From Fuerstiella sp. (GTDB lineage Bacteria > Planctomycetota > Planctomycetia > Planctomycetales > Planctomycetaceae): 64,000 bases of DNA. The notes under the pieces are model-generated. The model did no database searches. It had not been told where the DNA came from and saw only the letters and a list, made by a program, of their open reading frames with translations. Both the position numbers and the translations under genes were made by a program. Within the stretch, counting starts at the first letter, position 1. Every line of letters begins with the position of its first letter. Of the stretch, positions 55,219 to 63,736 are shown one piece after another. The stretch is taken from the NCBI GenBank assembly GCA_029245955.1, contig JAQWOH010000045.1, positions 1 through 64,000 on the forward strand, in the 5' to 3' direction.

Positions 55219-57705
55219 TTACTGAATCGTGATCGGCATGTCAGCGGGTTGAGTCAGCGTTTGTTTTGACGCTGCCGGCGCAGGCCGGGTGTCCGCGGCT
55301 GAAGAAGGGGCAGACAATACTTCTTTGTCGGGGCCGAAGTACATGAAGTCCTGACGTGATGTCACATCTGTGGATGTGTACGTCCCGCCGTCGGCGGGGG
55401 TCATATCAATCGGGTCGGACAGGCTGGGGCTTTGCGATGCAGGTGGTGGTGCATCGAATGATTCCGCAATTCTTGCAGCCTGTGGGCCAAACACCTTGAC
55501 ACCGCTGACGCTCTGAGCCTGTGTAATCGTCGATTCGGTGGAAGAAGCAGCGGACTGCTCCGTCGGATATACCCTGGTGTACACAGCATGACTGATTGGT
55601 ACCTCCGCGAGGCGCGGCTGCTGAGCGTCGGGATTCCGTTCATAGACCGCCTGGTCGATTGATCCCTGACGGCCGTCCTCCACGAATTTCGCCGACGCTT
55701 TCCGGATCCTGCCGTTCGGGAGGTCATGCTGCGGGGCATCCGTTCCGGCCGCCAGACGGCTCTGACGTTGATTCAGGGCGTTCGTGCCGAAATCAGGTGG
55801 TGTCATGTTCATGGGGCGCACAACGTCATAGCCCGCCGCAGACTGTACCGTTGAGTATGATCCGTTCAACAGTCTTGCGGCGATCTGACCACGCAGCGTT
55901 TCCCGAACGCCAACCTGCACACCGGTGTTCCGACTCAGTCGGATTTCGTCGACGACCCAATAGTCGTGCTCAACAATCAGACTGACTGAGACGACCGTCC
56001 GGCCGGGCGAGCCCAGTTGTACCGTGGCGCGTTCCTGTGTGACACGGGTATCCTGGACGGGTTGTCTGAGTTGTGCCGCCAGCGTTGGAAATTGTGTTGG
56101 CACGCCTTCAAGATTACTCCACACCAGCCGATTGAAATCTGATGAACAGGACTTTTGCAGAAGCTGCATGTCTCCCTGGTTCCATGCTGTCGCAAATTCA
56201 ACTAGTGGCGCCGCCAGTTCCAGCCGTGTCCGCAGCGATGTCACCTGCCCCTGCCCGTCGGGATATTGAATGTCGTCCACTTTCAGTACTCCATTTTCAC
56301 TGACCATGCGGCATGACAGCAACAGGCCGCCCCCGGTTGTAAACTCAAGTTCTGTGCGGTGTGCCACTGTGTGGCTGTCCGTCAGACTGAGCGATTCGTC
56401 ATAGAAATCGGGAATCGACAGGGTCGACAGGATTTCCGGAGGAAGTCGTTGCCATGTCGCTCGAGAGAACTCAGCGGATGACAACTGGGAAACGGATTCA
56501 TGGTCACGTTCTGACAACGCTTTCAGGAAGAATGAGGCTCGTGTTGGCGCAGTGAATACGGACGATAAAGATTTCTGGCGCCGCGTTGCCCGCTCGTAGA
56601 GTGTCACGTCACGAATAAGGAACCGTGGTTCGTTCTCGGCTGACACCGATCCGATTCCGGCAGCGATGTCGGCCTCCGTAAATTCGGACTGTCGTTCCTC
56701 CAGATCCAGGCGCACGATTTCGCGTCCGGCCGGGATCATCACCGTCAATTTGTCTTCGTATGCTCGAATATCAAATTCATCCGGCACATTTGTGGGTGAC
56801 GGTAATTGAATGATGGACAGATCGGCCAGCTTCAGTGAATCAGAATAGAACGTGTTTGTGGTGAGTCGTTGCAGCGAATCGTGATTTTCGGCACCGTAGG
56901 CCGTGAGGAACGTATTGACTGCGTTGACAGCGTCTGCCTGTCTTCGAACGGAGCCTGTGTGATTTTTCTCGCGATGGTTGTGAGCTTCCACATCATCAAC
57001 CAGCCAGTCGTCAGAATTTCGGACAAGTTTGATAAGCAGATGTCCATTCTTTGCCGGCAGTTTGACCACTGCGTCGTTTTCATTCAGGTTGGCTTCCGGC
57101 CGGCGAGCCATGCCTTCTTCATAAGTGGAAGCGATTCGGGCTGTCAGTGCCTGCAGCCATTCATCCGGCAGTTGCTGCAGCGAATCCGTCAGGTCTGCAG
57201 ACGTCATGGCCAGAATCTCATGGCGTTCGCCGGATTCCCAGACGGTCAGGAACTGTCGCAGCGTTATCAACAGATCCATCACTTCAATGGTGGATTTGGT
57301 GACGCGTGTGCTTTTGTTCAACTGGCGGACCATGATGTCGTCAACCACCCAGTAGTGCTTTTTAGGGTCGTTGACCAGATGAAACTGGTACTTGCCTCCC
57401 GATTCGCCTTTCGCGATGACCTGCCGTCCCCCGTTTTTCAGGTTTGTCACTTCTACAACCGTTAAGTCGTTCTTGGGCAGTGGCAGTACCTGAAGGTCGG
57501 ACAGGACGTCTTCCGACTGGAGAGCCTTTTCTTCGAAACGCGTCGACGTGATCCGGCGCAGGGCGGGTTCATTTTCTTCGTTAAGAGCTTCTGCGAAACG
57601 CTCAATCACTCGCTGTTCCATCAGAGACTGATTTAACAGTGATTGGGCGCAACCGGTACAAAAGACCGCACTCAAAAGAACGGTCAGATACGTTGCAGAC
57701 TTCAT
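55219..57705 (-). CDS. Large lipoprotein with five tandem NTF2-like-type repeats
   Basis: 828 residues. A lipobox (LSAVFCTGC) makes it a lipoprotein. Five related blocks follow at about 30-130, 148-240, 262-375, 390-490 and 505-600. Each begins with a helix of the type RFAEALNEENEPALRRI or FLTVWESGERHEILAM, has an F..LP motif and ends in a strand like YWVVDDIMV, WLVDDVEAHN, VLKVDDIQY or YWVVDEIRL. That is the layout of small cone-shaped NTF2-like domains. The last 230 residues are a Pro/Ser/Thr-rich unstructured tail. The function is unknown; the gene is alone on its strand. Confidence 0.8.
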   Translation of the reverse strand: MKSATYLTVLLSAVFCTGCAQSLLNQSLMEQRVIERFAEALNEENEPALRRITSTRFEEKALQSEDVLSDLQVLPLPKNDLTVVEVTNLKNGGRQVIAKGESGGKYQFHLVNDPKKHYWVVDDIMVRQLNKSTRVTKSTIEVMDLLITLRQFLTVWESGERHEILAMTSADLTDSLQQLPDEWLQALTARIASTYEEGMARRPEANLNENDAVVKLPAKNGHLLIKLVRNSDDWLVDDVEAHNHREKNHTGSVRRQADAVNAVNTFLTAYGAENHDSLQRLTTNTFYSDSLKLADLSIIQLPSPTNVPDEFDIRAYEDKLTVMIPAGREIVRLDLEERQSEFTEADIAAGIGSVSAENEPRFLIRDVTLYERATRRQKSLSSVFTAPTRASFFLKALSERDHESVSQLSSAEFSRATWQRLPPEILSTLSIPDFYDESLSLTDSHTVAHRTELEFTTGGGLLLSCRMVSENGVLKVDDIQYPDGQGQVTSLRTRLELAAPLVEFATAWNQGDMQLLQKSCSSDFNRLVWSNLEGVPTQFPTLAAQLRQPVQDTRVTQERATVQLGSPGRTVVSVSLIVEHDYWVVDEIRLSRNTGVQVGVRETLRGQIAARLLNGSYSTVQSAAGYDVVRPMNMTPPDFGTNALNQRQSRLAAGTDAPQHDLPNGRIRKASAKFVEDGRQGSIDQAVYERNPDAQQPRLAEVPISHAVYTRVYPTEQSAASSTESTITQAQSVSGVKVFGPQAARIAESFDAPPPASQSPSLSDPIDMTPADGGTYTSTDVTSRQDFMYFGPDKEVLSAPSSAADTRPAPAASKQTLTQPADMPITIQ

Positions 57706-58106
57706 GACAAAGTCCTTGCTTGTCAGACATACATCGCTGAGAAGGCGACGAATGAGGAGAGGGAGAGAGCAGAGAGAGGATGAGTGATGGGATGCTGCGG
57801 AGACGGATGTTTCTGCGTCAGACCAGGCACCGCGCAGAACGGATCACAGGCCGGCAAACAGCGTGTGCCTTGTCGCATTTTCCGACATATGGGTCAACGT
57901 GGTCCGCCGCCCGGACAGTGTCGGCTGTCAGAGTTATCCTGACCGCACGCAGAGTTTCGGCACATCCTGCCAGTTCAGTGGTTTTTTGCAAGGGGACGCC
58001 TGGTTTGGCGAGTCACGGGGCTGTCACCTGGTACCGGCTGAGACGTTCGGCCCGGAACCGTGATTCTCACATCGTCGGTCCGGCTGACCGTTTTCCGAGC
58101 ACAGCG
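57706..58106. other. Spacer with a purine-rich leader
   Basis: About 400 bases upstream of the 828-residue lipoprotein gene and downstream of the cyclase gene. A run of almost only purines (57749-57793, GAGAGGGAGAGAGC type) is the only feature; it might be a strand-asymmetric leader or nothing. No gene is seen. Confidence 0.45.
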
Positions 58107-59282
58107 TCAGGTTGTGGACCTGCTTCTGCCGACTCGTTCGGCGACTACTGAAATTGCCTGGCGCATCAGTTCATGGTCAATCTCATGAACGTCAATGGGC
58201 CGGCCAATCCCATCCAGCATCGTCACCGTCAGTCGCCCCCCAAGATGCTGCCGAAATTCTTCCAGGCCGGAGAATAACGCCTCCGTGTCCTGCAGGGCGG
58301 GGTGATCCAGCAGAAGGCCCAGCTGTTCCAGACAGTCAAGGATTCGGTCTGCATCTGCAGGCGACAATCCATGTGCCATGCTTGAGTATATTGTGTCCAC
58401 GGCGACACCAATAGCGACAGCTTCGCCATGGCGGAGCTCAAAACCAGTCATGACTTCCAGTTTATGAGCGGACCAGTGGCCGTAATCCAGCGGGCGAGCT
58501 TCCAGCATTTCGAACGGGTCTCCGCCTGCTGTGATGTGCCGCAGGTGCCATTGTGCAGATTCGGCGATCACGGCCCACGCTTCTGCTTTACGTTGACGAA
58601 TGGCGGGCGCATCCCGATGAATGTGCTCGAAGAATGTCCCGGATTTCAGCAGCGAAACCTTAACAGCCTCAGAGAAACCGCAGCAGAAGTCGCGATCGCT
58701 GAGCGTTTCGATCAGTTTTCGATCGTTGATGACGGCCCACGGGACAGCAAACGTTCCTACCCAGTTTTTTTTCTGGAACAGATTTATGCTGTTCTTAACG
58801 CCGATGCCGGAATCGCCCTGAGCCAGTGTCGTTGTGGGAATACGAATCAACCTCAGGCCCCTGTGGGCAATGGCGACTGCAAAGCCCACGGCGTCCAGTA
58901 CCGCTCCGCCGCCGATCACGATCACGTAACTGCGACGATCGAGGTCCGCATGGTTGAAGCACTTCAGCATGCGTTCGATCAGGTGGATGTCGTTCTTGGC
59001 ACCTTCCCCACCCGGCACAACCTGAATATTCCCCGTAACCTGAACCGTCTGGTCGTGGCGTGAGCAGAATCGTTGAATTCTGTGCTTCAGATCCGGGCTG
59101 GCCAGCGAGACCTGATCGTCCAGCCAGAACTGCACTTTGGGAATTCGGCCCTCAGAACTTTCCAGCAGTTCCGTCAGTGTGTGGGCATCGCCGCCAAACA
59201 CATCATGTGTAAATCGCAGGCGATGCGTGAATTCAACGGCGAATGTCGCGTCACGGATCTCATTCTCTGTCGGCACGTTCAT
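58107..59282 (-). CDS. EboD-like 3-dehydroquinate synthase family sugar-phosphate cyclase
   Basis: 391 residues. The DHQ-synthase fold is clear: [20 protein letters not shown] and [16 protein letters not shown] bind NAD+ and metal; Zn-ligand Glu in GFSEAVKV and ligand His in [11 protein letters not shown] and [10 protein letters not shown] are intact. The [20 protein letters not shown] block and the GAKND segment match the EboD subgroup (Ebo clusters, linked to export or processing of a precursor in several phyla) better than core AroB. No eboA, B, C, E or F partner lies nearby, so it is an orphan. The product is unknown; valiolone-type or other cyclitol synthase activity is possible. Confidence 0.82.
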   Translation of the reverse strand: MNVPTENEIRDATFAVEFTHRLRFTHDVFGGDAHTLTELLESSEGRIPKVQFWLDDQVSLASPDLKHRIQRFCSRHDQTVQVTGNIQVVPGGEGAKNDIHLIERMLKCFNHADLDRRSYVIVIGGGAVLDAVGFAVAIAHRGLRLIRIPTTTLAQGDSGIGVKNSINLFQKKNWVGTFAVPWAVINDRKLIETLSDRDFCCGFSEAVKVSLLKSGTFFEHIHRDAPAIRQRKAEAWAVIAESAQWHLRHITAGGDPFEMLEARPLDYGHWSAHKLEVMTGFELRHGEAVAIGVAVDTIYSSMAHGLSPADADRILDCLEQLGLLLDHPALQDTEALFSGLEEFRQHLGGRLTVTMLDGIGRPIDVHEIDHELMRQAISVVAERVGRSRSTT

Positions 59283-59691
59283 TGGCAGTACGGGGGGAAC
59301 GGTCAGGAAACTGAAAGGAAAACGAGGCGAGACTCACGACGCTGACTTGCTGGCCAGCATACGGGCATTCTACTGCAGAAACCACTTGTCGACCGGCAGG
59401 GATAGCAAGTATGCGAATAACGGTCCTCAGCGTTCCATGTCAGAAAGTCCGAAGAAAACGGTTTGGCTGAGTGTAGGGGCGGTGTAACCGGAACAACCGG
59501 CACACGCATACGCTGTTCAAATCCTGGCAGGGGTTTATCTGCCTTTGCATGAATGATCAAAGATCCTTGTCCCGAAAAAACAACGCAGTGTTACCCATAT
59601 TTTTGGAACGAGGACTTGATCCGTGATCCGCGTTGTTTGCGACACGGGAATCCTCACCTCCCCTTCAGCTCATTTTCAGGAGAAGAAAACA
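59283..59691. other. Spacer upstream of the cysteine-rich gene
   Basis: About 410 bases. Short T-loop-like TTCAAAT near 59516 does not form a tRNA. The ribosome site of the next gene (AGGAGAAG at 59678) is the only clear signal; no promoter pair is certain. Confidence 0.45.
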
Positions 59692-60342
59692 ATGAGAGGG
59701 ATTACTCTGTCAGCTGCTCTGGTCATCATGACCGTGGCGAGCAGCGCTGATGCAGGCCTGTTTGGTCTGTTCAACAAAAGTCGCGGCTGCGGTGGATGTG
59801 GTGAAGAAGCCACGTGCTGTGCTCCCGCTGACTGCTGTGAGTCAACCTGCTGTGCTCCAGCTGGTTGTGGAAACGACGCAAGCTGCTGTGCTCCGGCCGG
59901 TTGCTGTGAGTCAACCTGCTGTGCTCCAGCTGGTTGTGGAAACGACGCAAGCTGCTGTGCTCCGGCTGGCTGCTGTGACGACGGTTGTGGCGAAGGCTGT
60001 GGCGGATGCAAGAAGCGATGCTTCAAGTTTCCTAAACTGAAAATGCCAAAGTTCAAGCTGCCGAAGCTTCGTCTGCGTAAGCACCGACGTGGCTGCTGTG
60101 ACAACGGTTGCTGTGAGTCTAGCTGCTGTGCCCCAGCTGATTGCTGCGAGTCTAGCTGCTGTGCCCCAGCTGATTGCTGCGAATCAACCTGCTGTGCTCC
60201 AGCTGGTTGTGGCAATGACGCCAGCTGCTGTGCTCCAGCTGATTGCTGCGAATCAACCTGCTGTGCTCCAGCTGGTTGTGGTAACGACGCTAGCTGCTGT
60301 GCTCCTTCTTGCTGTGCTCCGGCCTCTGGCGGTTGCAACTAA
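59692..60342 (+). CDS. Secreted extreme cysteine-rich repeat protein
   Basis: 216 residues from ATG 59692 (AGGAG ten bases upstream). A signal peptide ends near SSADA|GLF. Two blocks (about 42-110 and 135-216) repeat CCAPADCCEST, CCAPAGCGNDAS and CCAPAGCCEST with few changes, giving about 51 cysteines. A basic central strip (FKFPKLKMPKFKLPKLRLRK, about 111-130) has no Cys. Such composition suits an extracellular disulfide-cross-linked matrix or coat, or a metal sink; both are inference. I know of no characterised family for it. A strong terminator lies 310 bases downstream. Confidence 0.85.
   Translation: MRGITLSAALVIMTVASSADAGLFGLFNKSRGCGGCGEEATCCAPADCCESTCCAPAGCGNDASCCAPAGCCESTCCAPAGCGNDASCCAPAGCCDDGCGEGCGGCKKRCFKFPKLKMPKFKLPKLRLRKHRRGCCDNGCCESSCCAPADCCESSCCAPADCCESTCCAPAGCGNDASCCAPADCCESTCCAPAGCGNDASCCAPSCCAPASGGCN
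59815..60330 (+). repeat. Tandem coding repeat of 33-36 bases (69-base higher unit)
   Basis: The DNA behind the Cys-rich protein is a tandem array. A 36-base CCAPAGCGNDAS unit plus a 33-base CCAPAGCCEST unit make 69 bases, repeated at 59848 and 59917 with few differences, interrupted by the basic strip, and resumed at 60094. The copies differ mostly at third positions (GCC/GCT, GGA/GGC/GGT), so it is a selected protein repeat rather than a very recent duplication. Confidence 0.85.
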
Positions 60343-60401
60343 TTAAGAAGGTGGCGAAAGGTAGGAGTTAATTAACCACCTGAGTTAATGATGAGCTGAC
60401 G

Positions 60402-60650
60402 GCGAGAACGGGTAGAAAGTCGTGAGTCTGCCCGTTCCCCGGCTCGCAGAAAGATCTGTCTCGTGCGGAGCGGATCAAGCTGAAAGAGCGGTCGTCATTC
60501 CTTGTCAATAACGGTTAATGCCCCATCCTTCCGCCCCGGCTGGAAGAGGAACGTGAGGTATCCTCACGGGGGAACACGCATCAAAGGTTATCCCTAACCT
60601 GCGGTTCCACCGGTGATCAGCTCGCAGGGTGGAACTGTTTTGTTGAAAAT
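60402..60650 (+). ncRNA. Candidate structured RNA upstream of a strong terminator
   Basis: Between the Cys-rich gene and the terminator five inverted repeats follow each other: GCGAG/CTCGC enclosing GAACGGG/CCCGTTC (60402-60447); CTTCC/GGAAG (60528-60546); CGTGAGG-TAT-CCTCACG (60552-60568); AGGTTA-TCCC-TAACCT (60585-60600); GTTCCACC/GGTGGAAC (60604-60635). Together with the terminator at 60651 they look like an RNA of up to about 300 nt, or the 3' region of the Cys-rich mRNA. It does not match tmRNA, RNase P, SRP or 6S by eye. No open frame with family features lies here. Confidence 0.45.
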
Positions 60651-60699
60651 AAAGCGACGATGTAGTCCGGTTCCTGGCCGACTCATCGTCGCTTTTTTT
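60651..60699 (+). terminator. Strong intrinsic terminator
   Basis: A perfect 12-pair stem AAAGCGACGATG/CATCGTCGCTTT with a 21-base loop is followed by seven T residues (60693-60699). A second small stem (AGTCCGG/CCGACT) can form inside the loop. It acts on the plus strand, so it ends the Cys-rich transcript or the RNA in front of it. Confidence 0.92.
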
Positions 60700-60945
60700 G
60701 TGCCATCGCGAAACCTGCCGAAAACCATTTCGTGTATCTCGGGGGGGCATGTCACCGTCTGGCCGCATCAGAATCCAATAATGTTTTGATCCTGTTCGGA
60801 ATCGCATACCCGTGCCAGCTTAACATGCAGGTGGCTTGTGAATTCCGAATCGCGGGTGGTTGTCTCACGGCGGATTTCTGTCACAATAGAGGACCACACC
60901 GTCAACGCCCCCTCCCAGTCACCCTACCCCTGCGGGTTAACTCCA

Positions 60946-61986
60946 ATGCTGCTTGCGATTTTACGAGTTGCCTATGTGCTGGTGTGTGCTGGCGCAATTC
61001 TTACTTACATAAACCCGGAAGATGTCGATGGTACTTTGTCCACGCTTCCCCGCGTTGTCAACGACCATAAGCTGGCTGCTTTCTTTGTACTGCTTTTCAT
61101 CAGTCAGGTCGTCACAATTGCGGACCTGTTGATTCGCCGTAAACGCATTGAGGTCATTTCTGCGGTTTATTTCGGCGTTCTGATTGGAGTGCTGCTGGCG
61201 TACCTGATGGTTCAGGCGTTGACACCAATCGTAAAGCCGCCTTACGACGGGCTGGCGGTGATGATGACATTGCTTGTCTTGCCGTACGTCTGCGTATCGC
61301 TGCTGCTGCAGACCAAAGACGACTTTCGATTTGTTATTCCGTACGTTGAGTTTGCCAGAGATTTGAAGGGCGGAAGGCCTCTGGTTGTTGACAGCAGTTC
61401 GCTGATCGACGGCAGAATTGCTGATGTCGTGGAAACTCAGATTCTGGAGTCACAATTGATTGTTCCGGATTTCGTTCTGGCTGAAGTACAGGACGTAGCG
61501 GACAGCAACGACAAGAATCGTCGCATCAGAGGCCGTCGCGGGCTTGAGGTGCTGGCAACGATGCAGAAAAGTACGCACACCGACGTTCGCGTTCACGAGA
61601 CCAATCGAAAGGAATTTCGATCAATGGCCGTTGATCATAAGCTGGTTGAACTGGCTAAGCAGCTGCGTGGCGGGGTGATTACCAATGATTTCAATCTGAA
61701 TAAGGTGGCCAGTGTGCAGGGGATTCCGGTCATCAATCTGAATGATGTCGCCAATGCCCTTCGTCCCAGATTCATTCCCGGTGAACGGCTGCGACTGCGG
61801 ATCATCAAGGAAGGTGAAGGCGTCGGACAGGGAGTGGGATATCTGGATGACGGCACCATGGTTGTTTGTGAAGGGTCATCTGCACAGATTGGCAAGGAAA
61901 TTGACAGTGTCGTCAGCAGTGTGCTGCAGAGCAGCGCCGGACGAATGATTTTTGCCAAGCCTGTCCACACGGCGCACGATGCGTAG
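60946..61986 (+). CDS. Membrane-anchored PIN-TRAM ribonuclease-like protein (YacL type)
   Basis: 346 residues from ATG 60946. Four hydrophobic segments occupy about 1-135 (ILRVAYVLVCAGAILTYI, AAFFVLLFISQVVTIADL, VYFGVLIGVLLAYLMVQAL, LAVMMTLLVLPYVCVSLLL). A PIN domain follows (PLVVDSSSLIDGRIADVVE with the first acidic residue, IVPDFVLAEVQDVADS, GVITNDFNLNKVA) and a TRAM domain ends the chain (FIPGERLRLRIIKEGEGVGQ, VGYLDDGTMVVCEG). These are RNA-binding/cleaving proteins of Gram-positives and planctomycetes. The RNA target is unknown. Confidence 0.88.
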   Translation: MLLAILRVAYVLVCAGAILTYINPEDVDGTLSTLPRVVNDHKLAAFFVLLFISQVVTIADLLIRRKRIEVISAVYFGVLIGVLLAYLMVQALTPIVKPPYDGLAVMMTLLVLPYVCVSLLLQTKDDFRFVIPYVEFARDLKGGRPLVVDSSSLIDGRIADVVETQILESQLIVPDFVLAEVQDVADSNDKNRRIRGRRGLEVLATMQKSTHTDVRVHETNRKEFRSMAVDHKLVELAKQLRGGVITNDFNLNKVASVQGIPVINLNDVANALRPRFIPGERLRLRIIKEGEGVGQGVGYLDDGTMVVCEGSSAQIGKEIDSVVSSVLQSSAGRMIFAKPVHTAHDA

Positions 61987-62011
61987 CGTAAGGTTGACGG
62001 GCGATCCGGTC

Positions 62012-62698
62012 TCAGTCCGGATTCGCAATCTTTCGCAGGTAGTTTGCCAGGTCTCGCTGCAGCATCAGCATGTTCTGCCACCTCTCCCAGGGCACCTGGA
62101 CGAATGACTCGGGCGAACGATCTTCAGGCTCTGAGGCTTCGAACGCGACATCGCGCATGCGTTCATGGATGTAGCTCAGGACATCGCTGATCCTGGCGCG
62201 CTGTCCTGGCTGCAGGTGACCGGGCAGCATGGGCGCACCTCCGGGAAACAGCGGCAGCTGCAGGTTCTCCGGGCTTGGGTCTTCGACGATCTGAAACTCA
62301 ACCTCAGAATCGGATGCCGATGCAACCACCGGATCGGCAGAATAATTCAGCGGAGTCAAAGCAGCGACCTCAACGCCAATACGCTCTGCGTGTTCGGCGA
62401 TTTGAGCGTTGCTGCCATACAGAAGTGTACATCGCCCGATCTGCATGTGGTCGCCAGGCTGCAAAACCCTCAACTGCACCGGGTGGCCGTTCACGCGACT
62501 GCCATTTGTGCTGTTCAGGTCCGTCAGAATGACCTGACTGCGGTCTTCCTGCAGTTTGGCGTGGACACGGCTGACACGTTCATCATTTAACTGAATGACG
62601 TTGTCTTCTTCGCGCCCGATCGTGACCGGTGTTTCCAGGTCTTCGTAGACGAGTCCTCGTTCCAGCCCTTCAAGGACAGATAATGTCAGTATTGCCAT
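62012..62698 (-). CDS. FHA-domain protein
   Basis: 228 residues from ATG 62698 (AGGGACA upstream; ATG 62734 also possible). An N-terminal FHA domain (about 1-105) has the phospho-threonine-binding positions in VTIGREEDNVIQLND, SRVHAKLQ and DLNSTNGSRVNG. The C-terminal 120 residues are less ordered, with a Pro-rich linker and a helical end (PWERWQNMLMLQRDL). It would read Ser/Thr kinase output; the only kinase in this window is a dead gene. Convergent with the PIN-TRAM gene (25 bases). Confidence 0.88.
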   Translation of the reverse strand: MAILTLSVLEGLERGLVYEDLETPVTIGREEDNVIQLNDERVSRVHAKLQEDRSQVILTDLNSTNGSRVNGHPVQLRVLQPGDHMQIGRCTLLYGSNAQIAEHAERIGVEVAALTPLNYSADPVVASASDSEVEFQIVEDPSPENLQLPLFPGGAPMLPGHLQPGQRARISDVLSYIHERMRDVAFEASEPEDRSPESFVQVPWERWQNMLMLQRDLANYLRKIANPD

Positions 62699-62791
62699 CA
62701 GTCTTTGTCCCTGCCGAATCATTGTCGACAACATATTCGCCGTGGCCGTGTTCTGTTGTCACAACGATGACTCAGGACTCCTGGTGGAGTC

Positions 62792-63736
62792 TCATTGCAG
62801 CTTACTGGTACGTGTTTTCCAAGGATCTTCCCGCATTTTGAGATAGGCCTGGAAAAAATCACCGATGTGTTTTTCCATTACCACGTTGCCTGACTTGTCT
62901 TTAGCCGTCAGCAGTCCCTCTGCAGAGTACTTCTTCTCTGGTGGGCCTTCCTTCAGCTGGCGAGGTTCCTGATCCGGAGCTTTTTTCAGGGCCAGGAATC
63001 GAAAGACTGAATCGGCCGCCTTCTTTTCCGCCCGGTCGGCTGGATTGTAGTAGATGTGGACGGCAATCTGCTTTGCCGGATCAGCGACCTGTTTGATCAC
63101 GGCCGTCGTATTCAGGCCCTTGACCGGTGACTTTGGGCTGAGCATCATGATGGCACGGACATCCTGTCCTTTGGGTGTGCGTTGAGCAAACGTCGGAGCG
63201 TCCGGCCACGGCTTCTTCAGCCAGTCGTTGGCGGCAAATGCTGCGGACACCATACAACTGGAGCCGGCCGCTGCAATCCCCAGTTTTCGGATGTTTAGTT
63301 TTTCGCGCTGGTGTTCATTCAGCAGAAAGGCTTTGATCGCCTCCATATCCTGTGTCGCCATCAACCCGTAATCGTTTGGCCCCAGTCGCAGCAGGCGAGG
63401 ATTCGCATCTTCCGTGTCCGGCGCGCTGTCCCCGTGCTTTCTGAGATCAGCTGTGACCACTGCTGTTCCCTTCCTCTGCAACGCCTTGGCGACGCCTTCC
63501 CAGACCTTGCGCGTCATGCTTTCTTCGAGGCCTTCGGCGCCTGGCAACAGAATCACGACGGGCGACTCTTTGCCAGCCGGGGACTCGAAATAGGTCATCT
63601 TGATGTCCCAACCGTCGTTCGTTGTTACGGTTCGATTTTCGCCGGCACTTGTGCCCTGACCGCATACTGCCGGTGTGATGGCCCATGTGGCGACAAGAAA
63701 CGCCTGTCCGGCTACAATGAACCGCAGCAATTTCAT
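62792..63736 (-). CDS. Secreted alpha/beta-hydrolase-like protein
   Basis: 314 residues from ATG 63736 with a signal peptide (LLRFIVAGQAFLVATWAITPAVCG). The alpha/beta-hydrolase pattern is present: SPVVILLPGAEGLEESM (oxyanion), TAVVTADLRKHGDS, a nucleophile region at LGIAAAGSSCMVSAAFA in which the usual G-x-S-x-G is degraded to AGSSCM, and VHIYYNPADRAEKKAADSVF. The lack of a canonical elbow suggests a non-catalytic or divergent member. A longer frame to 63826 lacks signal features. Bases 63737-64000 hold no further gene. Confidence 0.72.
   Translation of the reverse strand: MKLLRFIVAGQAFLVATWAITPAVCGQGTSAGENRTVTTNDGWDIKMTYFESPAGKESPVVILLPGAEGLEESMTRKVWEGVAKALQRKGTAVVTADLRKHGDSAPDTEDANPRLLRLGPNDYGLMATQDMEAIKAFLLNEHQREKLNIRKLGIAAAGSSCMVSAAFAANDWLKKPWPDAPTFAQRTPKGQDVRAIMMLSPKSPVKGLNTTAVIKQVADPAKQIAVHIYYNPADRAEKKAADSVFRFLALKKAPDQEPRQLKEGPPEKKYSAEGLLTAKDKSGNVVMEKHIGDFFQAYLKMREDPWKTRTSKLQ

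Noticed and set aside
58428..59063. 211-codon plus-strand open frame over the EboD-like gene
   Set aside because: Antisense shadow; the minus-strand protein has intact cyclase motifs.
59500..59545. GTTCAAATCC-like T-loop suggesting a tRNA
   Set aside because: The flanking bases do not pair as a T stem and there is no matching acceptor or D arm.
59815..60330. Regularly repeated DNA that might be taken as a CRISPR-like array
   Set aside because: The repeats are contiguous, in frame and code for a Cys-rich protein; there are no unique spacers and no cas genes.
59676..60338. Long antisense open frame rich in Gln/Ala/Pro over the Cys-rich gene
   Set aside because: It is the mirror of the repeats; it has no ribosome site or signal and no family features.
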